A stretch of DNA of 50,399 nt from contig JAKQNG010000340.1 in the NCBI GenBank assembly GCA_029565915.1, positions 1-50,399 of the forward strand, in the 5' to 3' direction. The stretch's first letter is position 1. Every line of letters begins with the position of its first letter. The position numbers were made by a program, and so were the translations under genes. The notes under the pieces were generated by a model. The model searched no databases, had not been told where the DNA came from, and worked only from the letters and a program-made list of their open reading frames with translations. Positions 1 through 9,872 of this stretch are shown one piece after another. The DNA is from Deltaproteobacteria bacterium (GTDB taxonomy: Bacteria > Myxococcota_A > Polyangia > JAAYKL01).

Positions 1-1370
1 CGCTTGGTCAGGGTGGTGACCAGCACCCGATCCCCCAGCGCCACCCGCCGGCGGATTTCCTCCAGCAGATCGTCCACCTGGCTGCGGGCCGGCCGGACCT
101 CCACCTCGGGATCCATGAGCCCGGTGGGCCGGATGACCTGCTCGACGATTTCCGCGCCCGCCTGCTGCAGCTCGTAGTCCGCCGGCGTTGCGGAGACGTA
201 CACCACCTGGCCGATGCGCGCATTGAACTCGTCGAAGGTCAGCGGCCGGTTGTCCAGGGCGGAGGGCAGGCGGAATCCAAAATCGACCAACGTCTGCTTG
301 CGGGAGCGATCGCCGCGGTACATGGCGCCCACCTGGCTGATCGTCTGATGGCTCTCGTCAACGAACAGCACGAAATCATCTGGGAAATAGTCGAGCAGCG
401 TGGTCGGCGGTTCGCCGGGTGCGCGTCCGTCCAGATGTCGGGAGTAGTTTTCGATGCCGGGGCAGTGGCCCGTTTCTTCGAGCATTTCCAGATCGTACAG
501 GGTGCGCTCTTCGAGGCGCTGCTTCTCCACCAGCTTTCCCTGGCCGTCGAGTTCTGCCAGCCGTGTTCGCAGTTCGTCGCGGATGCTGTTCAGGGCCTGC
601 TGCATCTTCTCAGGCGGCAGCACGTAATGGGAGCCGGGAAAGAAGGACACCCGCGGCAGAGACCCCAGCACGTGGCCCCGCAGCGGATCGATCTCGCTGA
701 TCCGCTCCACCGTGTCGCCGAAGAATTCAATCCGTACGGCCCGCTCGTCCTCGTGGACGGGAAAGATTTCCACCGTGTCGCCCCGGGCGCGGAAGGTGCC
801 CCGCGCAAAATCCGCATCGTTCCGCGCGTACTGAATGTCGACCAGGGCGCGCAGGAGTCGGTCCCGTCCCTTTGACGGTCCGGTCTCCACGGTGACCATC
901 ATCGCCGCGTAATCGTCCTTTGCACCGATTCCGTAGATGCACGAAACGGAGGCCACGACGATGACATCGCGCCGGGTCAGCAGGGACCGGGTGGCCGCAT
1001 GGCGCATCCGATCAAGCTGCTCGTTCATCGACGAGTCCTTTTCGATGTAGGTGTTGGTGGAAGGGACATAGGCTTCCGGCTGGTAGTAATCGTAATAGCT
1101 GACGAAATACTCCACCGCATTGCGCGGAAACAGGGCCTTGAATTCCGAATAGAGCTGGGCGGCGAGAATCTTGTTGTGCGCCAGCACGAGGATGGGCCGC
1201 TGCACCGCCATGGCGACCTGTGCCATGGTAAAGGTCTTGCCCGAACCGGTGATGCCCAGCAGCACCTGATGGGCGATGCCCGCTTCGATGCCACGGGCCA
1301 GTCGTTCAATCGCCCGGGGTTGATCTCCCCGCGGCTCAAACGCCGATGTCAATACCAGCTTCTTTTCCAT
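1..1370 (-). CDS. uvrB: UvrABC excinuclease subunit B (partial, C-terminus outside window)
   Basis: DNA-damage-recognition helicase of nucleotide excision repair; UvrB is loaded by UvrA and recruits UvrC. The true frame is absent from the ORF track because it runs off the left edge; I read it by reverse translation. It starts [20 protein letters not shown], with a GDQP motif near residue 15 and the Walker A GITGSGKT at residues 39-46. Further on are [20 protein letters not shown] and LVTTLTKR, all typical of UvrB. About 456 residues are present of a family length near 660-700, so the last third of the helicase domain and the UVR motif lie outside. It is transcribed away from dnaN, with the candidate origin between them. 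Confidence 0.96.
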   Translation of the reverse strand, partial: MEKKLVLTSAFEPRGDQPRAIERLARGIEAGIAHQVLLGITGSGKTFTMAQVAMAVQRPILVLAHNKILAAQLYSEFKALFPRNAVEYFVSYYDYYQPEAYVPSTNTYIEKDSSMNEQLDRMRHAATRSLLTRRDVIVVASVSCIYGIGAKDDYAAMMVTVETGPSKGRDRLLRALVDIQYARNDADFARGTFRARGDTVEIFPVHEDERAVRIEFFGDTVERISEIDPLRGHVLGSLPRVSFFPGSHYVLPPEKMQQALNSIRDELRTRLAELDGQGKLVEKQRLEERTLYDLEMLEETGHCPGIENYSRHLDGRAPGEPPTTLLDYFPDDFVLFVDESHQTISQVGAMYRGDRSRKQTLVDFGFRLPSALDNRPLTFDEFNARIGQVVYVSATPADYELQQAGAEIVEQVIRPTGLMDPEVEVRPARSQVDDLLEEIRRRVALGDRVLVTTLTK

Positions 1371-1381
1371 CCGCTTGCCTT

Positions 1382-1616
1382 CTGTTCACCTGTGGACAGC
1401 CTGCTGAAAAGTTGTGAACAACCAACCTCTTCCTTCTGGACGATCCCGGGATGAACTGTGAAGAACTTTTTCTCCAGACCGGGGTGGGACGTTATACAGA
1501 ATTCATTCACACAATCCCGTGTTCAGCGAGTTCCCGCAGATCCTGACGATGCAGAGTTATCCACATTTTCACAACCCCTGCTATTACTGTTCTTTATTAA
1601 AACTGTGCTTTAGATA
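1382..1616. other. Candidate replication origin: DnaA-box cluster plus AT-rich stretch
   Basis: This covers most of the 328-bp gap between uvrB and dnaN. A perfect DnaA box TTATCCACA lies at 1557-1565, overlapping ATTTTCACA at 1565-1573. Near matches are TCATTCACA at 1503-1511 and, on the minus strand, boxes ending at 1391 (CTGTCCACA), 1413 (TTGTTCACA) and about 1458 (TTCTTCACA). An AT-rich stretch (ttctttattaaaactg) follows at about 1590-1605 and could serve as an unwinding element. Clusters like this next to dnaN are typical of bacterial oriC. Assigning oriC is inference; the cluster could instead be DnaA-responsive control of dnaN. No dnaA gene is in view. Confidence 0.65.
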
Positions 1617-1698
1617 GAACTGGACACTGGCTGGAAAAAACGCAATTCTTCCTTCGGTCGTCCCGTGAGCGGCCTATTGAAACAAAGGAAAATCACCT

Positions 1699-2841
1699 AT
1701 GAAAGTGACATTGTCCAGACAGTGTTTCTCTGCCGCCCTTGCCCGCACCAGCGGCATTGCCGATCGCAAGAGCTCGATGCAGATTCTTTCCAACGTGCTC
1801 GTTTCCACCGAGGGAGATGATCGCGTGCGATTTGCGGCCACGGATCTCAGCCTGTCCGCGGAAGGCCTGTTTCCGGCCCGTGTCGACAAGGATGGCGCTG
1901 TGACGCTGCCGGCCCGAACCCTGCACGACGTGGTGAAGAACATGCCCGACGGCCCCATCACCCTGAATGTGGACGGAGATGCGGTGGAAGTCACCGCCGG
2001 TCGAACGCGGTTCCGCCTGCTCAGCCTGCCCGCCGACGATTTTCCGACCATTCCGGATGCCGCGGAGGTGTCCTTCTTCGATGTGAAAGAAAAACACCTG
2101 GCCGGGATGATCGACCGCTGTGCCTACTCCATTTCCAGCGATGAAACACGACCCCACATCAATGGCGCCCTCTTTCAGGGAGATGGCAAGATTCTGCGGA
2201 TGGTCACCACGGATGGTCACCGGTTATCAAAGGTGGAATGCCGTGTGCAGGAAAGCGGGTTCTACAACTTCAACATGGTCATTCCCCAGAAGGGAATTCT
2301 GGAAATCCGGCGACTCCTCGGCGACTCGGAAGACACCGTGTCCATCGGTTCGCTCGACGGGTCGGTGTTCCTGAAGCGGAAGGTGGAGGTGGAGAAGGCG
2401 ACGGATGATCAGCCGGCAGTTACGGCGGATGTATGCCTCTCCTCCAAACTGATCGAAACGGAGTTTCCGCCCTACGATCAGGTGATTCCGAAACAACAGG
2501 AAAAGCGGATGATCGTTCCCCGCGGAAAGCTGCTCGATGCATTGAAGCGCGTGTCCATCGTTTCGTCGGATCGCACCCTCGGCGTCAAATTTGTTCTCTC
2601 CGAAGGCGCGGTGGAAATCGTAACGGACAATCCGTCCATCGGCGGAAGCTCTGATGTCGTGGATGTCAGCTATGACGGCGCGGATATGGAAATCGGTTTC
2701 AACGCCAAGTACTTTATCGATGTTCTTTCGGTGTTGAATGATGAAGAAGTAGCGGTGGAATTGTCGGGCGATCTGGATCCCGCTGTTGTCAAGGATACGG
2801 CCGGGGAATTCGTGGGCGTCGTCATGCCCATGCGCATCTAG
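1699..2841 (+). CDS. dnaN: DNA polymerase III beta subunit (sliding clamp)
   Basis: Ring-shaped processivity clamp of the replicative polymerase. The 380-residue length and overall sequence fit the family. The N-terminus MKVTLSRQCFSAALARTSGI, the central ISSDETRPHINGALFQ and the C-terminal end with GEFVGVVMPMRI (clamps usually end in VxPMRL/I) are diagnostic. The ATG is preceded by an AAAGGA ribosome-binding site. recF follows 9 bp after the stop, so the two are almost certainly one operon. Its position beside the DnaA-box cluster matches the common dnaN-recF origin neighbourhood, but dnaA and gyrB are missing from the immediate context. Confidence 0.98.
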   Translation: MKVTLSRQCFSAALARTSGIADRKSSMQILSNVLVSTEGDDRVRFAATDLSLSAEGLFPARVDKDGAVTLPARTLHDVVKNMPDGPITLNVDGDAVEVTAGRTRFRLLSLPADDFPTIPDAAEVSFFDVKEKHLAGMIDRCAYSISSDETRPHINGALFQGDGKILRMVTTDGHRLSKVECRVQESGFYNFNMVIPQKGILEIRRLLGDSEDTVSIGSLDGSVFLKRKVEVEKATDDQPAVTADVCLSSKLIETEFPPYDQVIPKQQEKRMIVPRGKLLDALKRVSIVSSDRTLGVKFVLSEGAVEIVTDNPSIGGSSDVVDVSYDGADMEIGFNAKYFIDVLSVLNDEEVAVELSGDLDPAVVKDTAGEFVGVVMPMRI

Positions 2842-2850
2842 GAAAACCGC

Positions 2851-3933
2851 TTGCTCTCCGTCCGGCTCGACGAACTCAGCATTGTCCACCTCCGCAACAT
2901 CCGTTCCGCACGAATCGAACCCTGTCCCCGGTTCAATGTCATTTCCGGCCGCAACGGCATGGGCAAATCGAACCTGATTGAAGGAATCTATCTGCTGGGC
3001 GCATTGCGATCCTTCCGCACGGCGGTCCGCGGTGAACTGTTGATGTACGGAGAAGAGCGGGCCAGGGTGACCGGCCTGTTCGGCGATGCGGCGGCGGGCA
3101 TCCGGTGTGAAATGACATGGACCCGGGGAGAACGCACGGTGACAGTGGACGGAAAGGATGTCACCGCGACGGGAATGCATTTTCAGATGCTGCCCATGGT
3201 GTTGTTCCACCCGGCGATGATGGACATCGTGCAGGGCGGACCGGAGATTCGACGGCGGTTTCTCGATCGGGCGATGTTTCAGGCAGACGGCCGATATCCG
3301 TCCATCTATCGGGCCTACCAGCGGGTACTGGCCAACCGGAACCGCCTGCTCCGGGACGGACGCAGCGACCAACGGGCCCTGGCCCCCTTCGATACACAGC
3401 TGGCGGATGCGGGCAGCCGGATGGTCTCCATGCGGGCGGAGTTCGTCGATCAGATGCAGCCGTTCTTTAAAGATGCGGCAGAACGGATCAGCGAGGGCGG
3501 CGTGGCCGAAATGACCTATCGACCGTCCATCCGGGGCGCGCAGGAAGAATATGCACGGGTGCTGGCGGACAAGGCGGGTGTTGACCGGGAGCGTCGATTT
3601 ACGACGGCGGGGCCCCACGCCGATGATCTCGTGTTTCTGATGGAAGGGCACGCGGCCCGGAGATATGCCTCCCAGGGACAGCAACGAACGCTGGTGCTGG
3701 CGGCAAAAATTGCCGAAACGCGGGCCCTGGCGGATTGCACGGGACGAATTCCCCTGCTGCTGTTTGACGACGTCTCCTCGGAGCTGGATCGAGACCGGAA
3801 TCGCCACCTGTTTGCATTCCTGCAGAGCATGGGTGGACAGGTATTCATCACGACCACCCACCGCGACTACATCCACATTGATGAACACCGCGCAGACTAC
3901 TCTGTCGTCGATGGCACCTTTATTCCCGGATGA
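2851..3933 (+). CDS. recF: DNA replication and repair protein RecF
   Basis: SMC-like ATPase that helps load RecA at single-strand gaps. Walker A is GRNGMGKS at residues 33-40, the ABC signature region is YASQGQQRTLVLAAKIAE, and Walker B is LLLFDDVSSELDRDRN, all in the expected order for a 360-residue RecF. The start is TTG, 9 bp after the dnaN stop; the ribosome-binding site AGGAAAA overlaps that stop, so translation is probably coupled to dnaN. The gene ends 12 bp before the convergent UPF0316 gene, leaving no room for an ordinary terminator hairpin. Confidence 0.96.
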   Translation: MLSVRLDELSIVHLRNIRSARIEPCPRFNVISGRNGMGKSNLIEGIYLLGALRSFRTAVRGELLMYGEERARVTGLFGDAAAGIRCEMTWTRGERTVTVDGKDVTATGMHFQMLPMVLFHPAMMDIVQGGPEIRRRFLDRAMFQADGRYPSIYRAYQRVLANRNRLLRDGRSDQRALAPFDTQLADAGSRMVSMRAEFVDQMQPFFKDAAERISEGGVAEMTYRPSIRGAQEEYARVLADKAGVDRERRFTTAGPHADDLVFLMEGHAARRYASQGQQRTLVLAAKIAETRALADCTGRIPLLLFDDVSSELDRDRNRHLFAFLQSMGGQVFITTTHRDYIHIDEHRADYSVVDGTFIPG

Positions 3934-3945
3934 AAGATGCGGATG

Positions 3946-4506
3946 CTATTTGAATTTGCGACCCTTGGTGCGCCAGCCGGTGCGAAGCAGGGATGCGTTG
4001 CGCTCAGCGGTCACCTGATCGACATTTTCGATGACGACAAAGATATGCTCGTCGATGCCGCGTGCTTTGTCGACCACGCTATCCACCCGCCGGCGGGGTA
4101 CTTTCATGAACAGGATGGAGATGGGACCGTCCTGCCCCTCCCCTTTCAGTTCCGTCAGGGCATAACCCTCGGCGCGCAGAGCCGATGACACATCGTCCGC
4201 CCGGCGGGTGAACAGCAGCACCGCCTTGTCGCCCACGGCCAGCCATTTTTCAATGGTGACGCCCAGCACTGTACCGGTGGCAAATCCGACGGCGTAGAAC
4301 ACCGCGTAGATAGGCTGTTCCCTGACGCCGTCAATCACCCGGGACACCACCCAGATCCAGATGAGCACCTCGAAGAAGCCCAGAACCCACGAAACGAGCC
4401 GGTTTCCCCGGATGATGAACAGGGTTCGCAAGGTTCCCAGCGACACGTCCACGATGCGCGCCGCGAAGATGAGAAAGCAGTTGAGAACGAGAATATCCGT
4501 CAGCAT
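3946..4506 (-). CDS. UPF0316-family membrane protein (DUF5698/DUF2179)
   Basis: Integral inner-membrane protein of unknown function. The N-terminal half carries about three hydrophobic helices (NCFLIFAARIVDVSLGTLRT, LGFFEVLIWIWVVSRVI, AVFYAVGFATGTVLGV). The C-terminal half is a soluble alpha/beta domain with GYALTELKGEGQDGPISILF and VPRRRVDSVVDKA, which is the UPF0316 layout. At 186 residues it is full length. An AAGGTG ribosome-binding site precedes the ATG. It lies just downstream of the M14 carboxypeptidase on the same strand, 26 bp apart, and may be cotranscribed. No substrate can be inferred. Confidence 0.85.
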   Translation of the reverse strand: MLTDILVLNCFLIFAARIVDVSLGTLRTLFIIRGNRLVSWVLGFFEVLIWIWVVSRVIDGVREQPIYAVFYAVGFATGTVLGVTIEKWLAVGDKAVLLFTRRADDVSSALRAEGYALTELKGEGQDGPISILFMKVPRRRVDSVVDKARGIDEHIFVVIENVDQVTAERNASLLRTGWRTKGRKFK

Positions 4507-4532
4507 GGACGCACCTTAATCCGGGAGCTGTT

Positions 4533-6224
4533 TCAGAACAAGACTTCGAAAAGGGAAGTTGTGAATTGCCGCTGAGACGTCGAACATCCGGAAATCGCGT
4601 GGGCCGTGGATGACGGGTCGGCCGAATCCGGGGTGTCCGTGTCCCCGGTGCCGCTGTCCGTGTCCGGATCGCCATCTGAAAGACAAGATCCCGTCACCTC
4701 CACGGCATCCACGTCGTAGCCGCCGTCTGTGACACCGAAGAACACCGCGCCGTCATCCACGAGTCGCACAAATTGCACAGCCCTCGGAAACGCCTGCACA
4801 TCCACCTCCAGCGTTCCTGCCCCTTTGGCGACTTCCATGAACGGTCCGTCCTGATGCGCGGCGACAAATACGCGCACCTGATCACTGCTGCCCGTACCGC
4901 TCACCACGGTCAGGTCGGCGCCGTCCCCATCGTCCAGGGCCTCGCCCAGATCGAGCGTGAGGCTGCCGCCGCCCAGGGAGTAGTACCAGTCGTCCCGCCG
5001 GCCCAGGGCATCGGATGGCAGCGTGGTGTTGTCGTAGCCATTCGTTGCATACCAGTGGTTCGTCAGGTCCCGCGGCTGGGTCATTGCATTCACCCGGAAG
5101 GCGGACCGGCAGTCGTCGGGAGTCAGGGCGAAATCCACCGTGACGGTTCCACCGGACGGAACCACCACGTTATCCACTGTGAGGGCCGCATACCCGTTTG
5201 CCCATGCGGTGATCTCGTAAGTTCCCTCCAGCAGCATGCGGTGATAGTCCCCGCCGTCGGGATCCGTGAACACAGGTTCCCCTTCGGGCTCCACGGTAAT
5301 CATGGCGGGCAGCGGTTGTCCGGTTTCTGCGTCCGTGACCGTTCCTTCGACGCCCCGCAGGGCCCATTCGAAGAACGCGACAACGCCCGGCCCGTGAACG
5401 TCCCATTGCAGCTCCGCATCGGACTGCAGTTCAATGGTCCAGTCGAAGGTGCCCGCCGTGCCCAGGGACCAGTCGTCGATGTCCCCCGAAATCTGATACC
5501 AGTCCCAGCCGAACACCACCTGATAATCGCTTGCGCCCGCGTAGTCGGCGCCAATGGCGGCAATCAGTTCTTCGTCGCGGGGGTGGAAGGGCGTCCAGTT
5601 CCAGGGGCCGTTCACGTAGTCGGCGCGGGTGTGGTAGCTGAGCCCCAGCACAAAGGCGCGGGACTGGCTCAGGTCGCGCAGTGCACGGGTTTCCGGCTCC
5701 GAAAAGGGAGAAGAACCGTGGTCCGGAACCGGCGTCCACGCGTAGCCGAAGTTGCGGTTCAGATCGATTCCGGAGGCGTTCAACCGCTCTGCGGGCACCC
5801 GGTCATGCCCGTCGGGATTGACGAGGGGCACGAAGACGAACTGGAGGTGTTCCACCAGCCGGCGGCTCATCGGATCGACAGCCGCGCCGTCCAGCAACGA
5901 CGCGATGATCTGCAGCACCATTTCCGTGGCCAGGCACTCGTTTCCATGAATGCCGCCCACCACGCGGACTTCCGGTTTCGCGGCATCCTGCGCCGGATCG
6001 GTTGACACGAAAAGGGCGTGGATGTCCGCGCCCGCAACGGATTGACCGATGATCTCCCGACGCGCCAGATGGGGAAACGATGTCTCATATCCGGCAAGCC
6101 GCGCATCGATATCCTCGTTGTTGCCGTATTCTTCGCACGAAGACAGGGAGGCCGCCGCGCCGCGGCCCAGGAGCAGCACGATGATGGCGCACCGGGCGAT
6201 GTCAGCCCAGCGTGACCTGCACAT
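4533..6224 (-). CDS. Secreted M14-family zinc carboxypeptidase with regulatory-like domain
   Basis: Predicted exported metallocarboxypeptidase. With the start at the internal ATG (6224), an N-terminal signal peptide ([14 protein letters not shown]) appears; the longer track ORF would overlap the GH94 gene by 80 bp instead of 23. The M14 fold shows the zinc motif GIHGNE near residue 93, a [10 protein letters not shown] segment, a histidine in LSYHTRADY, and the catalytic-type glutamate in WTIELQ. A carboxypeptidase-regulatory-like domain follows ([17 protein letters not shown], then [13 protein letters not shown]), then a discoidin-like region and a Thr/Asp/Ser-rich tail. The tail ends without a membrane anchor. 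The start is uncertain because no clear ribosome-binding site is seen. Confidence 0.85.
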   Translation of the reverse strand: MCRSRWADIARCAIIVLLLGRGAAASLSSCEEYGNNEDIDARLAGYETSFPHLARREIIGQSVAGADIHALFVSTDPAQDAAKPEVRVVGGIHGNECLATEMVLQIIASLLDGAAVDPMSRRLVEHLQFVFVPLVNPDGHDRVPAERLNASGIDLNRNFGYAWTPVPDHGSSPFSEPETRALRDLSQSRAFVLGLSYHTRADYVNGPWNWTPFHPRDEELIAAIGADYAGASDYQVVFGWDWYQISGDIDDWSLGTAGTFDWTIELQSDAELQWDVHGPGVVAFFEWALRGVEGTVTDAETGQPLPAMITVEPEGEPVFTDPDGGDYHRMLLEGTYEITAWANGYAALTVDNVVVPSGGTVTVDFALTPDDCRSAFRVNAMTQPRDLTNHWYATNGYDNTTLPSDALGRRDDWYYSLGGGSLTLDLGEALDDGDGADLTVVSGTGSSDQVRVFVAAHQDGPFMEVAKGAGTLEVDVQAFPRAVQFVRLVDDGAVFFGVTDGGYDVDAVEVTGSCLSDGDPDTDSGTGDTDTPDSADPSSTAHAISGCSTSQRQFTTSLFEVLF

Positions 6225-8637
6225 GGTGGGATTTGCCGTCGCCGAACACGGGGAGGATGTTGCCGTCGATTTTTTTACCATCCACCACGGCTTCCTTGAC
6301 GCCCCGGCACACGTGGGAGGGATTCTTCACCTCGATGACATAGGTGGCGCCCCGGAATTTCCGGGTGATTGTGTACCCGTCCCAGGCGGCGGGAATGCAC
6401 GGATCCACCTTCAGGCCGTGGTAGTCGGGCTGGATGCCCAGGATGTGGTTGGCAATGGCAATGAAGTTCCACGCGGCGGTGCCCGTGAGCCAGGAGTTCT
6501 TCGCTTCGCCGGGCCGGAAGGCATCCTTGCCCGCGATCATCTGGGCGTACACATACGGCTCCACCGTGTGCAGCTCGCTGCGATCCTCGGTGTAGGCGGG
6601 GGCGATTTTCGCATAGTACTCAAACGCCCGATCACCGCGGCCGATCACCGTTTCGCCGATCATGATCCACGGATTGTTGTGGCAGAAGATGCCCGCGTTT
6701 TCCTTGTATCCGGGTGGATAGGTGGAAATTTCGCCATAGCGGATTTCGTATTTCGTGAACGCCGGATGGTTGAGCACGATGCCGTGTTCGCAGTCCAGGT
6801 ATTTCTTGACGGCGTCGAGGGCCTGCCGTGCCCTGCCATCTTCTGCGCCGATGCCCGCCATGGTGCAGAATCCCTGGGATTCGATGAAGATTTTTCCTTC
6901 TTCGTTATCCTTGCTGCCCACCTTGTCGCCGTAGAAATCGTAGGCCCGCAGGAACCACTCGCCGTCCCAGCCGTGAGACAGAATGGCCTGCTCCATTTTC
7001 GCAATGTGGGACAGGGCGGTTTTTGCCTCGTCGGCAAAACCCTTCAAATCGCAGATCTCGGCAAACTGCCGACCGTAGATGACAAACATGCCCGCGATCA
7101 TCAGGCTTTCGGCGGTGCGCCCTTCCTGATTGGACGTGGTCTGGAAGGGTTCGTCGGGATTGTTGGAAAAACAGTTCAGGTTGAGGCAGTCGTTCCAGTC
7201 CGCGCGGCCGATGAGAGGCAGGCCGTGGGGCCCCAGGTTGTTCACCACGTGGTAGAACGAGCGCCGCAGGTGGTCGAACAGGGGTTTCGCCTTTGCCACG
7301 TCGTTGTCGTAGGGCACCATCGCATCGAGGATGGACATGTCGCCCGTTTCCTTGATGTAGGCCGCCGTGGAACACACCAGCCACATGGGATCGTCGTTGA
7401 AGTTGCCGCCGATCTCGTTGTTGCCCTTCTTGGTGAGGGGCTGGTACTGGTGATAAGCGCCGCCGTCCTCCAGCTGGGTGGCCGCCAGATCCATGATGCG
7501 CTCCCGGCACCGATCGGGCACCTGGTGAACAAATCCGATGATGTCCTGGTTGGAATCGCGGAATCCCATGCCGCGGCCGATGCCGGATTCGAAATAGGAG
7601 GCGCTGCGGGACAGGTTGAAGGTCACCATGCACTGGTACTGGTTCCAGATGTTCACCATCCTTGAGAGCTTTTCGTCCGGGTGGGTGAGCTGGTAGCGGC
7701 CGAGCACGTCGTCCCAGTAGGCCTGCAGCTCCGCAAAGGCCCGGTCCACGGCGGCGCCGTCCTTGAAGCGATCGATCATGGCGCGGGCGGGGGCCTTGTT
7801 GATGACGCCTTCGGAGGCCCACTTCTGATCCTGGGGGTTTTCCGCATAGCCCAGCACGAAGATGAATTCCTCCGACGCGCCCGGGGCGAGCCGGATGTCC
7901 AGGAAATGGCTGGCGATGGGGCTCCAGCCGTGGGCCACGTGGTTGCCCGGTTTGCCCTGTTCCACCATGAGCGGCTCGTGGAAGCCCCGGTAGTCACCCA
8001 GAAACGCCCGGCGATCCGTTTCGAAGCCGTCGATGGGGCGGTTGCACGAAAAGAACGAAAAGTGATTGCGGCGCTCCCGGTATTCCGTGCGGTGGTAAAT
8101 GACGCCGTCTTCCACTTCCACTTCGCCCGTGTTCAGGTTGCGCTGGAAGTTCGTCATGTCGTCGAGGGCGTTCCACATGCAGAACTCGACAAACGAAAAT
8201 ACCTTCAGGTTGACCGGGGCGTCCGAGCGGTTGGTCAGGGTGAGGCGGGTGACTTCTCCTTCGAATTTCTGCGGAACAAAGGTGAGCACCTCCGCCTGCA
8301 CGCCGTTCTTCGACGAAACGAACCGGGTGTAGCCCATGCCGTGACGGCATTCATAGCTGTCCAGATCGGTTTTTACGGGCATCCAGGTGGGCGTCCAGAT
8401 GTCGCGGCCGTCGTTGATGTAGAAATACTTTCCCGATGCGTCCTGGGGCACCGTGTTGTAGCGGTAGCGGGTCAGCCGGCGCAGGCGGGCGTCCCGGTAG
8501 AAGCTGTAGCCGCCCCCCAGGCTGGAGATGATGGAAAAGAAATTTCCCGTTCCCAGATAGTTGATCCACGGAAACGGGGTCCGGGGGTTGGTGATCACAT
8601 ACTCGCGTCCGGTGTCGTTAAAATGGCCGTATTTCAT
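6202..8637 (-). CDS. GH94 glycoside phosphorylase, cellobiose phosphorylase-like
   Basis: Cytoplasmic enzyme expected to split a beta-linked disaccharide with phosphate, giving glucose 1-phosphate and a free sugar. The 811-residue length and the N-terminal [20 protein letters not shown], including [16 protein letters not shown], match cellobiose phosphorylases. The conserved [10 protein letters not shown] around residue 480 holds the expected general acid aspartate. Other family segments are [20 protein letters not shown] and [14 protein letters not shown] strong GGAGGAG ribosome-binding site precedes the ATG. There is no signal peptide and no nearby transporter or cellulase, so its sugar supply is not evident. 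Cellobiose versus another disaccharide cannot be decided from this context. Confidence 0.9.
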   Translation of the reverse strand: MKYGHFNDTGREYVITNPRTPFPWINYLGTGNFFSIISSLGGGYSFYRDARLRRLTRYRYNTVPQDASGKYFYINDGRDIWTPTWMPVKTDLDSYECRHGMGYTRFVSSKNGVQAEVLTFVPQKFEGEVTRLTLTNRSDAPVNLKVFSFVEFCMWNALDDMTNFQRNLNTGEVEVEDGVIYHRTEYRERRNHFSFFSCNRPIDGFETDRRAFLGDYRGFHEPLMVEQGKPGNHVAHGWSPIASHFLDIRLAPGASEEFIFVLGYAENPQDQKWASEGVINKAPARAMIDRFKDGAAVDRAFAELQAYWDDVLGRYQLTHPDEKLSRMVNIWNQYQCMVTFNLSRSASYFESGIGRGMGFRDSNQDIIGFVHQVPDRCRERIMDLAATQLEDGGAYHQYQPLTKKGNNEIGGNFNDDPMWLVCSTAAYIKETGDMSILDAMVPYDNDVAKAKPLFDHLRRSFYHVVNNLGPHGLPLIGRADWNDCLNLNCFSNNPDEPFQTTSNQEGRTAESLMIAGMFVIYGRQFAEICDLKGFADEAKTALSHIAKMEQAILSHGWDGEWFLRAYDFYGDKVGSKDNEEGKIFIESQGFCTMAGIGAEDGRARQALDAVKKYLDCEHGIVLNHPAFTKYEIRYGEISTYPPGYKENAGIFCHNNPWIMIGETVIGRGDRAFEYYAKIAPAYTEDRSELHTVEPYVYAQMIAGKDAFRPGEAKNSWLTGTAAWNFIAIANHILGIQPDYHGLKVDPCIPAAWDGYTITRKFRGATYVIEVKNPSHVCRGVKEAVVDGKKIDGNILPVFGDGKSHHVQVTLG

Positions 8638-8748
8638 TGCACTCCTCCGTTTGAAGCCGGTTGATTCCCGAAGTCCCGAAACTACCTGAGGACGCCGATC
8701 ATTTGAATACTGAAACTGGCATATTCCGGCGGGGCCGGGGCGGGCCGG

Positions 8749-9198
8749 TTACATCGTTATGAGGGAAATGCCCGCGCGGTCCGCAAGGGTGAGGCCGGTC
8801 CATCCGCACAGGGCCAGCAGCCCGTACAGAACGAATGCAACGGCGACAAGGGGGGCGCGCCAGCGGCGGCGGGCCACCAGCTGGACCGCGATGAACGACA
8901 CCAGCAGCACCAGGGAGGCGATGGCGGCCCCGTTCATGGACAGGGGGAGCAGCAGCGGGTCGAGGAATCCGCCGGCGGCCTTCGACTGAAAGACGGGCCC
9001 GGCAACGCCCACGAGGATGCCGTACACCCAGCTGGCCACGTCCATGCCGAGGCCGGACGGAGAGGTTTTCGTCGATGTCATTCCCAGAATGCCGATGAAG
9101 AGCCCTCCCATGGCCAGGGCGATGGCGATCCAGCCCCAGCCGGGGATCCAGCAGAAGCCCAGGGCAGCCACCGTCATCACCATCGCCGTCGTGTTCAT
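8749..9198 (-). CDS. Small integral membrane protein, DUF4190-like
   Basis: A 149-residue hydrophobic protein with about four membrane segments: GFCWIPGWGWIAIALAMGGLFIGILG, a second near VYGILVGVAGPVF, a third AAIASLVLLVSFIAVQLV, and a fourth LVAVAFVLYGLLAL. The first hairpin resembles DUF4190-type proteins, but I cannot assign it firmly. Its ATG overlaps the stop of the upstream tag gene by 4 bp (ATGA), which indicates translational coupling. No function can be proposed beyond a membrane location. Confidence 0.65.
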   Translation of the reverse strand: MNTTAMVMTVAALGFCWIPGWGWIAIALAMGGLFIGILGMTSTKTSPSGLGMDVASWVYGILVGVAGPVFQSKAAGGFLDPLLLPLSMNGAAIASLVLLVSFIAVQLVARRRWRAPLVAVAFVLYGLLALCGWTGLTLADRAGISLITM

Positions 9199-9791
9199 GA
9201 AGCCCCTTTCAGCTCGCCGTGGCGGAAGCAGGTGGTCAGGTGGTCGTTCACCATGCCGCAGGCCTGCATGTGGGCGTACAGGATGGTGGGTCCGACGAAG
9301 GTGAACCCCCGGCGGCGCATGTCCCGGCTCCAGGCCTCGGAAACCGGCGTGGACGCGGGCACCTGTGTCATGGCGGCAAACCGGTTGTGGATTGTCCGTC
9401 CCCCCGTGAACGCCATCGCATAGGCGTCAAACGAACCGAAGGCCGACTGCACCTCCAGAAAACGGGCCGCATTGTTGATGGCCGATTCGATTTTCCGCCG
9501 GTTCCGCACGATACCGTCGTCCGTCATCAGGCGGGTTACGTCCCGCTTTGAAAACGCGGCCACGGCCCGGGGATCGAAATCCGCAAACGCCTGTCGATAG
9601 GCGTCCCGTTTGCGCAGAATGGTGATCCACGACAACCCCGCCTGGGCCCCTTCGAGCACCAGGAATTCAAACAGCCGGCGGTCGTCGTGACAGGGAACGC
9701 CCCACTCCCCGTCGTGGTAATCGATGTACAGCGGATCGTCGCCCGGCCAGGGGCATCGACGCTTGTTCTGCGTTTTCGCAATCCTTGACAC
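9195..9791 (-). CDS. tag: DNA-3-methyladenine glycosylase I
   Basis: Base-excision repair enzyme removing 3-methyladenine. The N-terminus RCPWPGDDPLYIDYHDGEWG and the downstream LEGAQAGLSWITILRKRDAY are hallmark Tag sequences. The C-terminal FVGPTILYAHMQACGMVNDH with a following TTCFRH supplies the histidine and cysteine that, with the N-terminal Cys/His, form the zinc site. Its 198 residues fit the family. The start is a GTG at 9791 with no convincing ribosome-binding site. It overlaps the downstream membrane-protein gene by 4 bp. Confidence 0.95.
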   Translation of the reverse strand: MSRIAKTQNKRRCPWPGDDPLYIDYHDGEWGVPCHDDRRLFEFLVLEGAQAGLSWITILRKRDAYRQAFADFDPRAVAAFSKRDVTRLMTDDGIVRNRRKIESAINNAARFLEVQSAFGSFDAYAMAFTGGRTIHNRFAAMTQVPASTPVSEAWSRDMRRRGFTFVGPTILYAHMQACGMVNDHLTTCFRHGELKGAS

Positions 9792-9872
9792 GGCGCGGAT
9801 GGTAGCGTGTTTTTCCCATGGACAGAAGCGCCATTCTTATTAAAATCGGAAGCGTTTCATCGCACAAAAATC

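Noticed and set aside
2227-3888. A 553-residue minus-strand ORF
   Set aside because: Antisense to dnaN and recF, both certain genes, and lacks any recognisable motif or ribosome-binding site.
4533-4640. A sorting signal (MYXO-CTERM type) at the carboxypeptidase C-terminus
   Set aside because: The Thr/Asp/Ser-rich region resembles the spacer before such signals and a GCS is present, but no membrane helix or basic end follows in any frame I read.
6049-8664. Two long plus-strand ORFs (538 and 327 residues)
   Set aside because: Antisense to the GH94 gene and the carboxypeptidase; composition typical of reverse-strand shadows.
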